Shown one piece after another: positions 37,553 to 46,769 of a stretch of DNA of 64,000 nucleotides; the stretch's first letter is position 1, and each line of letters starts with the position of its first letter. A model generated the notes under the pieces. That model had not been told where the DNA came from. It made no database searches and was given only the letters and a program-made list of their open reading frames with translations. Made by a program: the position numbers and the translations under genes. This stretch comes from Candidatus Latescibacterota bacterium (GTDB lineage Bacteria > Latescibacterota > UBA2968): assembly GCA_022821275.1 (NCBI GenBank), contig JAJEDY010000058.1:1-64000 (forward strand). Reading direction: 5' to 3'.

Positions 37553-38224
37553 GTGAAAAAATTACTCGCAGTTCTCGGAGACGCTTACCACTGCCCGGCG
37601 CATCTGGTTACTGCGCTTGTGAGACCACTGCAGGTGCGAGGGTATAATCCGACAGTTGTATTTGACAACGCGGTGCCCTGGAACGATCTCTCATCTTTTG
37701 ATATGGTGCTTATCAGCAGATACGCATTTGACGATGTACGGATTGCCCGTGAGTTTCAGTTTAATCTTCAGAAAGGAAATAAACACAAGTGGCTCTCTGA
37801 AGATGAGGAAACGCTCATTGAGGCATATGCACAAAATGGCGGCCGACTATTTCTCCATCACGATGCCGTTGCGTTTTATTCCGAAGCTGGCGGTATTCAG
37901 CGCGTCTCAAAGTCTCGTTTCCACAACCACCCAAAGCGGATCGATGTCGAAATCCTTCCGACGGGCGTATTGCCCGAACTGACCGATGGTGTTGAACCCT
38001 ATTGTGTTCAAGAAGAAGAGTACATTATGGACCTGGATGAATCGCAAACATCTGTATTTCTCGAGAGCTATTCTGCGACCAATGGACGGCATGTGCAAGG
38101 TTGGTGTCACGAGTATGGAAGTGGACGTGTGATGGTGCTGGTGCCTGGGCACGAACAGGCTATTCTTATGCATCCAATGACTGCGAAGCTTATTGACAAC
38201 GCAATTACATGGCTGATAGCGTAG
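37553..38224 (+). CDS. ThuA-like (class I glutamine-amidotransferase fold) protein
   Basis: 223 residues from GTG 37553, with gaaagga upstream. KLLAVLGDAYHCP at the start, VPWNDLSSFDMVLISRY, NGGRLFLHHDAVAF and GSGRVMVLVPGHEQAILMHPM match the trehalose-utilisation (ThuA) family. ThuA proteins have been linked to disaccharide 3-keto metabolism together with Gfo/Idh oxidoreductases and sugar isomerases, which also occur in this window. Cytoplasmic. The exact reaction is not inferable from sequence. Confidence 0.82.
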   Translation: MKKLLAVLGDAYHCPAHLVTALVRPLQVRGYNPTVVFDNAVPWNDLSSFDMVLISRYAFDDVRIAREFQFNLQKGNKHKWLSEDEETLIEAYAQNGGRLFLHHDAVAFYSEAGGIQRVSKSRFHNHPKRIDVEILPTGVLPELTDGVEPYCVQEEEYIMDLDESQTSVFLESYSATNGRHVQGWCHEYGSGRVMVLVPGHEQAILMHPMTAKLIDNAITWLIA

Positions 38225-38235
38225 AAGGATACGCC

Positions 38236-38259
38236 ATGAAAATCCGAGAGATCAACTGA
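38236..38259 (+). other. Possible enolase-type N-terminal stub (7 codons)
   Basis: ATG AAA ATC CGA GAG ATC AAC TGA encodes MKIREIN, a common opening of mandelate racemase-type genes, followed directly by a stop. An aaggata sequence lies just upstream. It may be another gene tip of the kind seen elsewhere here, but seven codons could match by chance. Confidence 0.25.
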
Positions 38260-38307
38260 TCTCGTATGGACAGAAAATTAGTTGGTCTTAATTTCTGGGA
38301 GTGATCT

Positions 38308-39027
38308 ATGGGCTTAATAACAGATGAGCAGAAGAAGCAGTTTCGCGAAGCAGGGTATTTGCTGGCGTCGGGTTTGATTCCTGAGGATGTAGCTTGCAAG
38401 GGTGAAGACGCGATGTGGGCGGCTTTAGAAATGGACCGTGACGATCCCAAAACCTGGAACCGCGTGTCAGCGCATGCGATTAGTCAACGGCATCGCGCAT
38501 TGCCGGAAAATCGAAGATTGGGCGCACCGGATATCTTAGCGTGTTATACGGATGATATTTTGACCGCACTTTCTGAATTGACGGGTGTGGGGCGCGAGGA
38601 GATCTACGCGCCGAAGGATATCCTGACGCAGAACACGTTTCCGACGGAAGGTCAATGGAGCCACCAGAACCCTCACTTCGATGGCGGAACCAACCGGGAA
38701 AAGTTTAATGTGACGTTTCCGATTCCAATCAGTGTGCATTCAATTTTGTATTTGAGTGATACAGAATCGCATGGGGGTTGCACGTTTGGATGGCCGGGTT
38801 CACATAACAAGATGCGGGGTATTGCAGAGCGCAATCCAGAGAAGTACCCCTATCTGTGGGATGTGAATTCGGATATGCATCTGGTGGATATTGGCGAAGG
38901 TGTGGAAGTAGTGGCGAAGCGTGGAGACATTCTGTTTTACCAGAACTTTTTTGTACATGCGGGAAGCAAGAATGTGAATGATTATCCACGGCTTGCCTGT
39001 CGCAATACGTGGCGGTGGGATGCGTAA
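38308..39027 (+). CDS. Phytanoyl-CoA dioxygenase (PhyH) family oxygenase
   Basis: 239 residues, a short member. HFD at 123-125 (NPHFDGGTN), FGWPGSHNKMRG at ~157, and the distal His and Arg in FVHAGSKNVNDYPRLACRNTW. N-terminal FREAGYLLASGLIPEDV is typical. A gggagtg sequence precedes ATG. A Tat-exported sulfatase starts 62 bases downstream on the same strand, another PhyH/sulfatase pair. Confidence 0.88.
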   Translation: MGLITDEQKKQFREAGYLLASGLIPEDVACKGEDAMWAALEMDRDDPKTWNRVSAHAISQRHRALPENRRLGAPDILACYTDDILTALSELTGVGREEIYAPKDILTQNTFPTEGQWSHQNPHFDGGTNREKFNVTFPIPISVHSILYLSDTESHGGCTFGWPGSHNKMRGIAERNPEKYPYLWDVNSDMHLVDIGEGVEVVAKRGDILFYQNFFVHAGSKNVNDYPRLACRNTWRWDA

Positions 39028-39089
39028 GTTTGCTCCATCAACCAGCGCTACACCCAAGAATTCCAAAAACAGAAAAGGAGCGTAACAAT

Positions 39090-40442
39090 ATGGATCGACG
39101 CGCAGCCTTAAAAACGTTGGGAATAGGAGTATCAGGAATGATAGCAAGTCCTTTTATATGGGCCGAAGAGGCCAAACGGCCAAACATCGTGGTGATTTTA
39201 TCAGATGATCAGGGCTTTGGAGATGTGAGTTACCAGGCACATCCCGCAGAAGTCTATACACCACATATCGACGCACTGGCCAACGCGGGCATTCGAATGA
39301 CAAATGGATATGCCAGTGCCTTTGTATGTGCGCCCACCAGGGCGGGTTTAATGACAGGCCGATACCAGCAGCGCTTTGGTTTTTATACGGCCAGCGACTC
39401 ACGCGCCGGTATGCCGGTTGATGAAATTACACTTGCAGATCTACTCAAAAAAGCGGGGTACAGGACGGGGGTATTTGGAAAATGGCATTTGGGTTTGACG
39501 CCTGAATATCATCCGAACAACCGTGGATTTGATGAATTTTACGGATTTTTAGGGCATGGAGCGCACGACTATTTCGATTTGAATTATAAAGAGGACCAAG
39601 CCCATAATGCGATATATCGAAATAAAGAGATCATCAATGATACCGGGTACTTGACCGATAATCTGGCCCGAGAGGCTGTTGGCTTCATAGAACGAAACAA
39701 AAACGACCCATTCTTTCTTTACCTTCCTTTTAATGCGGTGCATGCGCCGATGCAAGCTCCAGAAGAGGATGTCAAACAATTTAATACAGGAGATTCCAAA
39801 CGCGATATTTTGATGGGCATGCTCAAAAGAATGGATATCGCTGTTGGCGATGTGGTGGCAGCACTCAAGGCCAATGGCGTGTGGGAAAATACACTGATCT
39901 TTTATTTTTCAGATAATGGTGGTGCAAGAGCCACAAATGCAAACAATATGCCCCTGCGCGGTTACAAGCAAAATGTCTATGAGGGAGGGCTACGCGTGCC
40001 GTTTCTCGTGTCCTGGCCAGGGCATTTGGAAGCAGGTGGTGTGTGTGATGAACCGGTTATTTGTATGGATATCTTGCCGACTGTCTGTGCAGCTGTTGGC
40101 ATTCCATTGCCCGAAGACCGTATCTACGATGGCAAAAATATGTTGCCAGTCTTGCAAGGTAAAACAGAAGGGGCATTGCACGATGCGTTGTATTGGGATG
40201 GCGATTCGGGAACCTGGGCGATTCGAGAAGGGAAATGGAAACTTACATTTAGCAGGTCTAAGAAGCTGGAATTGTACGATCTGGATGCAGATATAGGTGA
40301 GAAAAACGACCTGGCAAACCAACAACCGGAAATTGTTCAGCGACTACAAAAAAAATTCAAGGCCTGGAGAAGCCAGATGGCGCCAAGGATTAGAAGACCT
40401 CGGAGAAATAGAAACAGACCTGTGCAACAAGGAGCAAATTAA
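39090..40442 (+). CDS. Exported type I sulfatase (arylsulfatase A-like) with Tat-type signal
   Basis: 450 residues from ATG 39090, preceded by aaaggag; the frame is open further upstream without homology. MDRRAALKTLGIGVSGMIAS is a twin-arginine signal, with cleavage likely after IWA (residue 25). SDDQ at 38-41 binds metal. CAPTR at 80-84 is the formylglycine motif (Cys80). GKWHLGLTP and FSDNGGAR follow. It is the only one of the eight sulfatases here with a visible export signal. The Lys/Arg-rich C-terminus (IRRPRRNRNR) is unusual. Confidence 0.92.
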   Translation: MDRRAALKTLGIGVSGMIASPFIWAEEAKRPNIVVILSDDQGFGDVSYQAHPAEVYTPHIDALANAGIRMTNGYASAFVCAPTRAGLMTGRYQQRFGFYTASDSRAGMPVDEITLADLLKKAGYRTGVFGKWHLGLTPEYHPNNRGFDEFYGFLGHGAHDYFDLNYKEDQAHNAIYRNKEIINDTGYLTDNLAREAVGFIERNKNDPFFLYLPFNAVHAPMQAPEEDVKQFNTGDSKRDILMGMLKRMDIAVGDVVAALKANGVWENTLIFYFSDNGGARATNANNMPLRGYKQNVYEGGLRVPFLVSWPGHLEAGGVCDEPVICMDILPTVCAAVGIPLPEDRIYDGKNMLPVLQGKTEGALHDALYWDGDSGTWAIREGKWKLTFSRSKKLELYDLDADIGEKNDLANQQPEIVQRLQKKFKAWRSQMAPRIRRPRRNRNRPVQQGAN

Positions 40443-40444
40443 GA

Positions 40445-40492
40445 ATGAAACGACCCAACGTAATCATTATCCTCACGGAGAATCGAAAATGA
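40445..40492 (+). pseudogene. Sulfatase N-terminal stub, 15 codons
   Basis: Two bases after the sulfatase stop, ATG opens MKRPNVIIILTENRK and a stop. PNVIIILTD is the standard sulfatase start strand before the metal Asp pair; here the frame is broken exactly where those Asp residues should be. Its TGA overlaps the ATG of the next gene (ATGA), so translating the stub may couple ribosomes into the dehydrogenase. Confidence 0.65.
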
Positions 40493-41316
40493 GAGATCTA
40501 TTTTCACTGGCGGGAAAAACCGCACTGGTGACTGGTGGTTCGACTGGCATCGGAGCGATGATAGCCGAAGGCTTTGTCAATTTTGGGGCGAAGGTTTACA
40601 TTGTCGCGCGCAGAGAAAAGGTTCTAAAAAAGAAACAGGAGGAACTTGCACAAATCGGCTCCTGCGAGTATATCACAGCCGATGTAAGTTCAGTCTCCGG
40701 AATCAAGGCGTTGGCAAAGGCCTACGGCGAACGAGAACAGTCGCTCGATATTTTGATCAACAATGCTGGAATCAGCGATGGTCGCAGGGAGATCGAGGAT
40801 GTGACGGAGGAAACATGGGACGCGGTGATGGATCTCAATCTCAAAAGCATCTTTTTTATGACCCAGGCATTTCTGCCATTCCTGCGCGTGGGGGCTTCGC
40901 CAGAAACACCGAGCAATGTGATCAATATCGCGTCTATTGACGGCTGTGGTAAACTCAACACAGCTTATAATTATGCCTACGGAGCCAGCAAAGCAGGTGT
41001 GATCCATTTGGGCCGACACTTAGGTGATAGTTTGGCCTGGGAAGGGATTCAAGTCAATACCATCTCCCCTGGTGATTTTCCCAGCGATTTGAATAAGGTG
41101 GCTCGGGATCACACAGACGAGATGAAGAAGAACATTCCAGGCAAGCGGGTTGGGGAGAAGGAAAACATCGCAGGCATGGCCATCTTTCTCGCCTCGCAAG
41201 CAGGCAACTTCAGTGTAGGCTCCAATCTCGTTGTTGACGGCGGGGAGAGCGTACGAGGCATCCAGCGAGCATTTTTTGCCAGCGTTTGGCCCGATTGGGT
41301 TAAACTGGACAGGTAG
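40489..41316 (+). CDS. Short-chain dehydrogenase/reductase (SDR)
   Basis: 275 residues from ATG 40489; the open frame upstream to 40297 lies inside the sulfatase gene. LVTGGSTGIGAMIAEGF is the cofactor-binding TGxxxGxG motif, INNAG the structural motif, and SIDG...YAYGASKAGV gives Ser-Tyr-x3-Lys catalysis. Acidic residues after strand 2 are absent (VARREK), suggesting NADP(H) preference. The C-terminal GERNS-type tail GGESVRG is normal. It may oxidise or reduce a sugar or lipid alcohol. Confidence 0.9.
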   Translation: MRDLFSLAGKTALVTGGSTGIGAMIAEGFVNFGAKVYIVARREKVLKKKQEELAQIGSCEYITADVSSVSGIKALAKAYGEREQSLDILINNAGISDGRREIEDVTEETWDAVMDLNLKSIFFMTQAFLPFLRVGASPETPSNVINIASIDGCGKLNTAYNYAYGASKAGVIHLGRHLGDSLAWEGIQVNTISPGDFPSDLNKVARDHTDEMKKNIPGKRVGEKENIAGMAIFLASQAGNFSVGSNLVVDGGESVRGIQRAFFASVWPDWVKLDR

Positions 41317-41342
41317 TCGGGCATATCTGAAAGGAGTACACG

Positions 41343-42188
41343 ATGGCAACTTATCAATACCGCGTTGTCGAAGGGTGGGGCCGAGGTCCCGAAGGGAAAG
41401 AGATGGGTGGGGTCGTGCCCGATGTGGCAGTTGACTCGCAGGATCGCGTTTATGTCACCCTGCGAGAGCCTGCGAGTATTCTGGTCTATGATTCGGAAGG
41501 TCGCTTTCTCGGTGCATGGGGTGATGATGTGCTCTTAAATCCGCATAATATCTGGATTGACCCGGCGGATCGGATTTATTGTGCGGATGTTGACGATCAT
41601 ACTGTGCGTATCTTCAGCACGGATGGAGAAGTGCTTCAGACCCTGGGGATGCCAGGCCAGACAGGTTCACCGGGCGAGCCGTTCAACAGGCCAACCAAGG
41701 CAATGGCCGCTCCCTCAGGTGAGATTTTTGTTTCGGACGGATACGGCCAGCACCGGGTGCATCGTTTTTCAGCGAAAGGCGAACGGATTCTTTCCTGGGG
41801 CGAGGAAGGCACAGGACCCGGCCAGTTTGCCCTGCCGCACGATTTATGCATTGACCCACGCGACCGCGTGCTTGTAAGCGACCGGGAAAACCACCGCATT
41901 CAGCTTTTCGATTTTGATGGGAACTTTCTGGAGGCGTGGACAGATATCCAATCGCCGAATAACATTCACATCGATGCAGATCATATTGTCTATATTGCCG
42001 AAGCGCCCCAGCGCGTCAGCATTTTTGACCTGGATGGTGCTCTGCTGGCAAGATGGGGCGAGGAAGGCTCAGATCCCGGGCAGTTTATCGATCCTGCGCA
42101 CGGCATCTGTGTTGATAGTCGCGGTGATATTTACGTCACCGAAGTGCCCCGCCAACCCAACCGACTGCAAAAATTCACACGAATTTGA
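41343..42188 (+). CDS. NHL-repeat beta-propeller protein
   Basis: 281 residues with five or six NHL-type repeats: VAVDSQDRVYVTLREPASILVY, IWIDPADRIYCADVDDHTVRIF, APSGEIFVSDGYGQHRVHRF, LCIDPRDRVLVSDRENHRIQLF and ICVDSRGDIYVTEVPRQPNRLQKF. The pattern resembles peptidyl-alpha-hydroxyglycine amidating-lyase-like proteins, but lyase residues cannot be confirmed. No signal peptide. A gaaaggagta ribosome-binding site precedes ATG. Followed at 19 bases by an MDR oxidoreductase. Confidence 0.85.
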   Translation: MATYQYRVVEGWGRGPEGKEMGGVVPDVAVDSQDRVYVTLREPASILVYDSEGRFLGAWGDDVLLNPHNIWIDPADRIYCADVDDHTVRIFSTDGEVLQTLGMPGQTGSPGEPFNRPTKAMAAPSGEIFVSDGYGQHRVHRFSAKGERILSWGEEGTGPGQFALPHDLCIDPRDRVLVSDRENHRIQLFDFDGNFLEAWTDIQSPNNIHIDADHIVYIAEAPQRVSIFDLDGALLARWGEEGSDPGQFIDPAHGICVDSRGDIYVTEVPRQPNRLQKFTRI

Positions 42189-42207
42189 ACTTTATAAGGG
42201 AATACAT

Positions 42208-43242
42208 ATGTCCGATCTAAAAAACCGTCAAATCTTGCTGGTTGCTCGTCCCGAGGGAGAACCGAAACCAAGTGATTTTCAGTTGGTGGAATCCGACGGG
42301 CCTGCCCCTGGTGAGGGTGAAGTTTTGTGCCAGACGATTTATCTTTCGCTGGATCCCTACATGCGCGGAAGGATGAGTGCGTCGAAAAACTATGCCAAAC
42401 CGGTCGAACTTGGCATGGTGATGGAGGGCGGCTGCGTGGGAAAGGTGATCGCCTCAAACGATGCGGAATTTGCTGAGGGCGACATCGTGGAGGGCAAGGG
42501 CGGGTGGCAATCCCTTTTCGCTCTCCCTGGAAAAGCGCTGCGCAAGATCGATCCGGCCTGGGGGCCGATCTCTACCTCAGTGGGCGTGCTGGGCATGCCG
42601 GGCATGACCGCATACACGGGGCTGCTCAATATCGGCAAACCGCAACCCGATGAGACAGTCGTCGTGGCGGCTGCCTCGGGAGCGGTGGGTTCGGTGGTTG
42701 GGCAAATCGCCAGGATCAAAGGCGCGCGGGCCGTAGGCATCGCGGGGTCTGAAGAAAAATGCCGGTATGTCACCGATGCGTTTGGATTCGATGTGTGTGT
42801 GAACCACAGAGCCGACGATTTTGAAGAACAAATCGCTGGTGCTTGTCCGGACGGGATTGATGTTTATTTTGAGAATGTGGCTGGCAAGGTGTTTGAGACA
42901 GTGTTGCCGTTGTTCAACCCCTTTGCCCGGATACCCGTATGTGGCACCATCGCCATTGCCAATGATACGGGATTGCCACCCGGTCCCAACCAGATGCATT
43001 ATATGCTGCGCCAGATTCTCACCAAACGACTCACCTTTCGGGGTTTCATTGTCTCGGACTTTGCGGACCAAAGAGAAGAAGCTTTTAGCGCTTTAGGCAG
43101 ATGGATTCGTCAAGACAAATTGCGCTACAAGGAAGATATTGTCGATGGTTTGGAAAACGCGCCCGCAGCTTTGATTGGTCTGCTCAAGGGTGAAAATTTT
43201 GGTAAGCTTGTTATTCGGGTGTCGGACGATCCGACAAAATAG
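42208..43242 (+). CDS. NADPH-dependent MDR oxidoreductase (CurA/prostaglandin-reductase-like)
   Basis: 344 residues from ATG 42208, with taaggga upstream. DPYMRGRMSA near residue 50, the Rossmann motif AASGAVGSVVGQIARIKG, YFENVAGKVFE and the C-terminal FRGFIVSDF are typical of leukotriene-B4 12-hydroxydehydrogenase/CurA-type double-bond reductases, a zinc-free MDR branch. It reduces activated C=C bonds of enones. It follows the NHL gene by 19 bases. Confidence 0.9.
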   Translation: MSDLKNRQILLVARPEGEPKPSDFQLVESDGPAPGEGEVLCQTIYLSLDPYMRGRMSASKNYAKPVELGMVMEGGCVGKVIASNDAEFAEGDIVEGKGGWQSLFALPGKALRKIDPAWGPISTSVGVLGMPGMTAYTGLLNIGKPQPDETVVVAAASGAVGSVVGQIARIKGARAVGIAGSEEKCRYVTDAFGFDVCVNHRADDFEEQIAGACPDGIDVYFENVAGKVFETVLPLFNPFARIPVCGTIAIANDTGLPPGPNQMHYMLRQILTKRLTFRGFIVSDFADQREEAFSALGRWIRQDKLRYKEDIVDGLENAPAALIGLLKGENFGKLVIRVSDDPTK

Positions 43243-43329
43243 CGCTCATCTTTTTTATGTCTCTTCTTCTTATCTTTCATATAGGATCTAAGGTACACAC
43301 CAAATCGAGTCAAACTTTAAGAGGCTATA

Positions 43330-45735
43330 ATGCTGCGTAATTATCTGGTTGTAGCGGTTCGGAATCTGTTGAAGAATAAAATCTTGTCAATGATCAACGT
43401 TTTGGGACTAGGAGCAAGTCTGTCGATCTGCCTGCTGATCATCTTGTTTGTGTCATACCAAAAAACGTCTGATGCATGGCACAAGAAGGCAGATCGTATC
43501 TATCTCACCATCAGCGACTACCGTTCGCCCGAACACCCTGATCGTGTTCTCTCCTACGCAACGACACCTGTGAGTCTTGCTTCGCTTCTTCAAGATGTCT
43601 GCCCAGATGTAGAAGTGACGACACGGGTACGCAGATTCCGTGGTTCCCTGGGCTTTCTCGGCAGTCAAAGTCAAATTAAAGTGTCTGGCCTTTATGCCGA
43701 GCCGTCGTTTTTCGAGGTATTCGATTTCGCTCTTGTGGAGGGGAATCCCGCTACCGCGCTTTCCGAACCTAATTCCATCGTGTTTTCGCAGAACCAGTCG
43801 GTTGCACTCTTTGGAGATTCCAGCCCACTGAATCAGACTGTGATGATCGGACAGACGCCATACAAGGTAACGGGCGTCCTGGCGGATCAGCCAGGGGCTA
43901 GCTATGTACGGTTTCAGATCCTGGTGTCGTTTGAGACCTTGAAATTTGCGCCACCCGACGGAAGCATTCCTCAGTGGAGCGATGGCATGAATGACACATA
44001 CACATTCTTGGTCTTACGAGAAGGTACCCACCCAACGGTCCTGGAAAGATACTTCACACAGATCATTCAAGACCACTACTATCCCAGTACAGATCGAGAG
44101 ATAGAGAGGGCAAGTGTCCAATTACTGACCGACCTCAACCTGAGCGTCATGAGAGTTAACCAACTTAGTTGGATTGTTCCTGGCATGGTTGTTTATTTTG
44201 TTAGTGTTCTGGCCGCTATAATACTGATAGGGGCGTGCTACAATTATACCAACTTAATTGTGGCCAGAGCAATGGCCAGAGCCCACGAGGTGGCAATTCG
44301 GAAAGTCGTAGGTGCATATCGCAGACAGATCATTGGCCAAATCTTGATGGAGTCGATTCTAACAGTATTGCTGGCGACGTTTTTTGCCATGTGGCTGTTG
44401 GTATGGTTAATTCCTGCTTTCAACGAGATGTACTTTACTTCACTTTTTCCCTTGGCCCGCATCAAGCTCGACGTTCTCAAAGATCTGACGGTCTATCTCA
44501 CTGTCCTTGGCTTCAGCGTAGGCGTAGGCATTCTTGCGGGCACCTACCCCGCACTTCATCTTTCCCGATTCGTCCCAGTCTTGATCTTGAAGGGAGGAAG
44601 TTTTACAAAGGATCGAGCCAAGTCATTCAATCGGATGTTTGTGGTGGGGCAGTTTGGCATGTCGTTATTCTTCGTCCTCTCGACCCTGTTCGTGTACCAT
44701 CAGTTCCGATATTTGGTATCGTCCGACTATGGATTTGATCATGAAAATATAGTGAACGTACGGCTTCAGGGAGTGGGCTACGACGTGTTCCGGCAGGCGA
44801 TGGAGCAATCGCCCTCAGTGGAGCTCATTTCTGGTTCCTCACAGCTTCTGATGCAGGGTGCGCGATCAGCACGTTTGGTGAAGATTGGGAGAGGTGATCG
44901 TAAGAAAGTTTTCGAATTAAGCGTGGACTACAATTTTGTTTCGAACCTGAAACTCAAGCTACTTGCAGGCCGTTACTTCAATCGCCCGTCGGATATTCAC
45001 AGGAGTGTGCTGCTCAATAGAACCGCTACTCGGCTGTTAGGTCTGGAAAACGAAGAGCAAGCGATAGGTCAAATCTTGAACGTGTTGGGGAAGAACACGA
45101 AACCTACCATTGTGGGGATTCTGGAAGACTTTCAGACATATGGCATAGGTATGGATATTGATCCTGTCATACTGTTCTGTGAGCCAGCGGGGATACATTG
45201 GGCAAACGTGCGCGTGTTACCCGGCCATATGCCTGAGGCGGTTGCGCACCTCGAACAGGTCTGGGCTGAGTTAGGAAGTCCTTGGAAAGTGGAGTACGAT
45301 CTGTTTACGACGCAAATCCAAAAAGGAATGCTCGCTGGAGTCTATTCCGATGTTTTGCATATCATTACTCTGATTAGCGCTTTCGGGGTGCTTTTGGCCT
45401 TACTTGGCATGTTGGGAATCGCTATGCATGTCACGGAAATGCAGGTCAAGGCAGTTGCAATACGTAAGGTTCTGGGAGCGAGTTCTTGGCAGATCGCTGT
45501 GCTCTTGTCAAAGGATTTTCTCTTGATGCTTGTTGTGGCGGTTCTACTTGCAGCTCCTGTTGCGTGGTTTGCAAACCACCACTGGTTAAACGAGTTCCCC
45601 CTCCGAACCACAATGAGTCCGTGGCTGTTCGGTGGTGTTGTTGCCGTGATGGTAGCAGTTGTTCTCACAGTAGTTGGGTCGCAGACGTTTCGTGCAGCGA
45701 ATTCCGACCCAGTAAAGGCACTCAGACGTTTATAG
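43330..45735 (+). CDS. FtsX-like ABC transporter permease (MacB type), orphan
   Basis: 801 residues with two FtsX/MacB halves. First half: transmembrane helix at ~20-45, an extracytoplasmic MacB-PCD domain to ~280, then three helices (~285-310, ~335-365, ~385-410) around ARAHEVAIRKVVGA. Second half: helix at ~430-450, a second extracytoplasmic domain, then helices at ~675, ~725 and ~765 around VKAVAIRKVLGAS. Such permeases export lipids, peptides or lipoproteins with an ATPase; no ATPase gene is adjacent. Base composition is more AT-rich than the neighbours. Confidence 0.9.
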   Translation: MLRNYLVVAVRNLLKNKILSMINVLGLGASLSICLLIILFVSYQKTSDAWHKKADRIYLTISDYRSPEHPDRVLSYATTPVSLASLLQDVCPDVEVTTRVRRFRGSLGFLGSQSQIKVSGLYAEPSFFEVFDFALVEGNPATALSEPNSIVFSQNQSVALFGDSSPLNQTVMIGQTPYKVTGVLADQPGASYVRFQILVSFETLKFAPPDGSIPQWSDGMNDTYTFLVLREGTHPTVLERYFTQIIQDHYYPSTDREIERASVQLLTDLNLSVMRVNQLSWIVPGMVVYFVSVLAAIILIGACYNYTNLIVARAMARAHEVAIRKVVGAYRRQIIGQILMESILTVLLATFFAMWLLVWLIPAFNEMYFTSLFPLARIKLDVLKDLTVYLTVLGFSVGVGILAGTYPALHLSRFVPVLILKGGSFTKDRAKSFNRMFVVGQFGMSLFFVLSTLFVYHQFRYLVSSDYGFDHENIVNVRLQGVGYDVFRQAMEQSPSVELISGSSQLLMQGARSARLVKIGRGDRKKVFELSVDYNFVSNLKLKLLAGRYFNRPSDIHRSVLLNRTATRLLGLENEEQAIGQILNVLGKNTKPTIVGILEDFQTYGIGMDIDPVILFCEPAGIHWANVRVLPGHMPEAVAHLEQVWAELGSPWKVEYDLFTTQIQKGMLAGVYSDVLHIITLISAFGVLLALLGMLGIAMHVTEMQVKAVAIRKVLGASSWQIAVLLSKDFLLMLVVAVLLAAPVAWFANHHWLNEFPLRTTMSPWLFGGVVAVMVAVVLTVVGSQTFRAANSDPVKALRRL

Positions 45736-45791
45736 AGCTGACGAATAGACATTGACTGTCTCAATCGTTTAATGACAGGAGAAGAGTAGCC

Positions 45792-46643
45792 GTGGAAATC
45801 ACCGTCACACCGGAAGAGTGCGAATCCGAATCTCTCACCGACACGCACCTGAAACAGGCCCTCGATGCCATTCGAACGGAGGGCTACATCGTCCTCAATG
45901 CAGTGGTCGCGCACGAACACCTCGACCTTCTCTGTGAGCGGATGACCGAAGACATAGAGAAGATCATGAACGCCCCTGCGCCACCCCACAACTTCGTTTG
46001 GGGTAACGTCCAGCAGGATCCGCCCCCCTTCCCCCCGTACGTCTTTCGCGACGTGATGGCGAACCCCTATGTGGTCCAGGTCTCGAAAGCCCTGCTCGGC
46101 GAGGGGATCTTCAACAATCGCTACACCGGCAACACCAATTTGCCGGGCAGCAAGCTCCAGCCGGTACATGTCGATTCGGGACAACTCTGGCCGAATCTGG
46201 ATGTCGCGCCGCCGCCGTCCAAAGTCATTGTCAATATTGCCCTGGACGAGGTGACCGAAGCCAACGGAAGTATCGAACTCTGGCCCGGCTCCCATCTGGA
46301 AACGCAAAAGGTAGTTGGAGATGATATCAAGGTCGCAGAACACCTGCAGAAAGCACGCCGAAAAGTAGCACCGCCGGTTCGGGGAAATACAAAAAAGGGA
46401 AGCATTCTGGTCCGCGATCCCCGGCTCTGGCATCGGGGAATGCCAAATCTCTCCGACCAAACGCGGTTCATGATCGCGGCGATCTACTCATGCCACTGGA
46501 TGCGTCGCCTTCCCCCTCTCCGGTTTAATACCGGTTGTGAAACCGCCTTTGCAGAAAGCGACCTGGACCCGAACATAATTTTTGTAGATGAACCAATAGA
46601 CTACCTCTTCCGAAACCGGCCCTACGATTACAATGGGGCATAA
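45792..46643 (+). CDS. Phytanoyl-CoA dioxygenase (PhyH) family oxygenase
   Basis: 283 residues from GTG 45792, with acaggagaag upstream. HVD at 126-128 (PVHVDSGQLWP), ELWPGSHLE at ~162, and the distal His and Arg in LWHRGMPNLSDQTRF. The N-terminal IRTEGYIVLNAVV is typical. It is followed by a Gfo/Idh stub, then a sialidase-like protein and a sulfatase on the same strand. Confidence 0.9.
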   Translation: MEITVTPEECESESLTDTHLKQALDAIRTEGYIVLNAVVAHEHLDLLCERMTEDIEKIMNAPAPPHNFVWGNVQQDPPPFPPYVFRDVMANPYVVQVSKALLGEGIFNNRYTGNTNLPGSKLQPVHVDSGQLWPNLDVAPPPSKVIVNIALDEVTEANGSIELWPGSHLETQKVVGDDIKVAEHLQKARRKVAPPVRGNTKKGSILVRDPRLWHRGMPNLSDQTRFMIAAIYSCHWMRRLPPLRFNTGCETAFAESDLDPNIIFVDEPIDYLFRNRPYDYNGA

Positions 46644-46679
46644 TAATCGTTCTTCCCACAATTTCCCCGGAGCTTTTCT

Positions 46680-46769
46680 ATGCAAGTTTATAACGTTGGT
46701 GTTATCGGCTGTGGCGGGATTGCAAGTGCAGAGATACTATGGACAAAGGATCTGAAATGCCAGTTGTGA
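46680..46769 (+). pseudogene. Gfo/Idh/MocA oxidoreductase N-terminal stub, 29 codons
   Basis: ATG 46680 and its leader (ccggagcttttct) match the start of the intact oxidoreductase at 49450 (acggagcttttct). QVYNVGVIGCGGIAS reproduces its NAD-binding motif, then homology ends at ~46725 and the frame reads into the next gene until a TGA at 46767. The stub keeps its ribosome-binding site and would be translated as a 29-residue peptide overlapping the start of the sialidase-like gene. Confidence 0.85.

Noticed and set aside
45342-46460. Minus-strand open frame of 372 codons across the ABC permease end and PhyH start
   Set aside because: It spans two convincing plus-strand genes and has no domain of its own.
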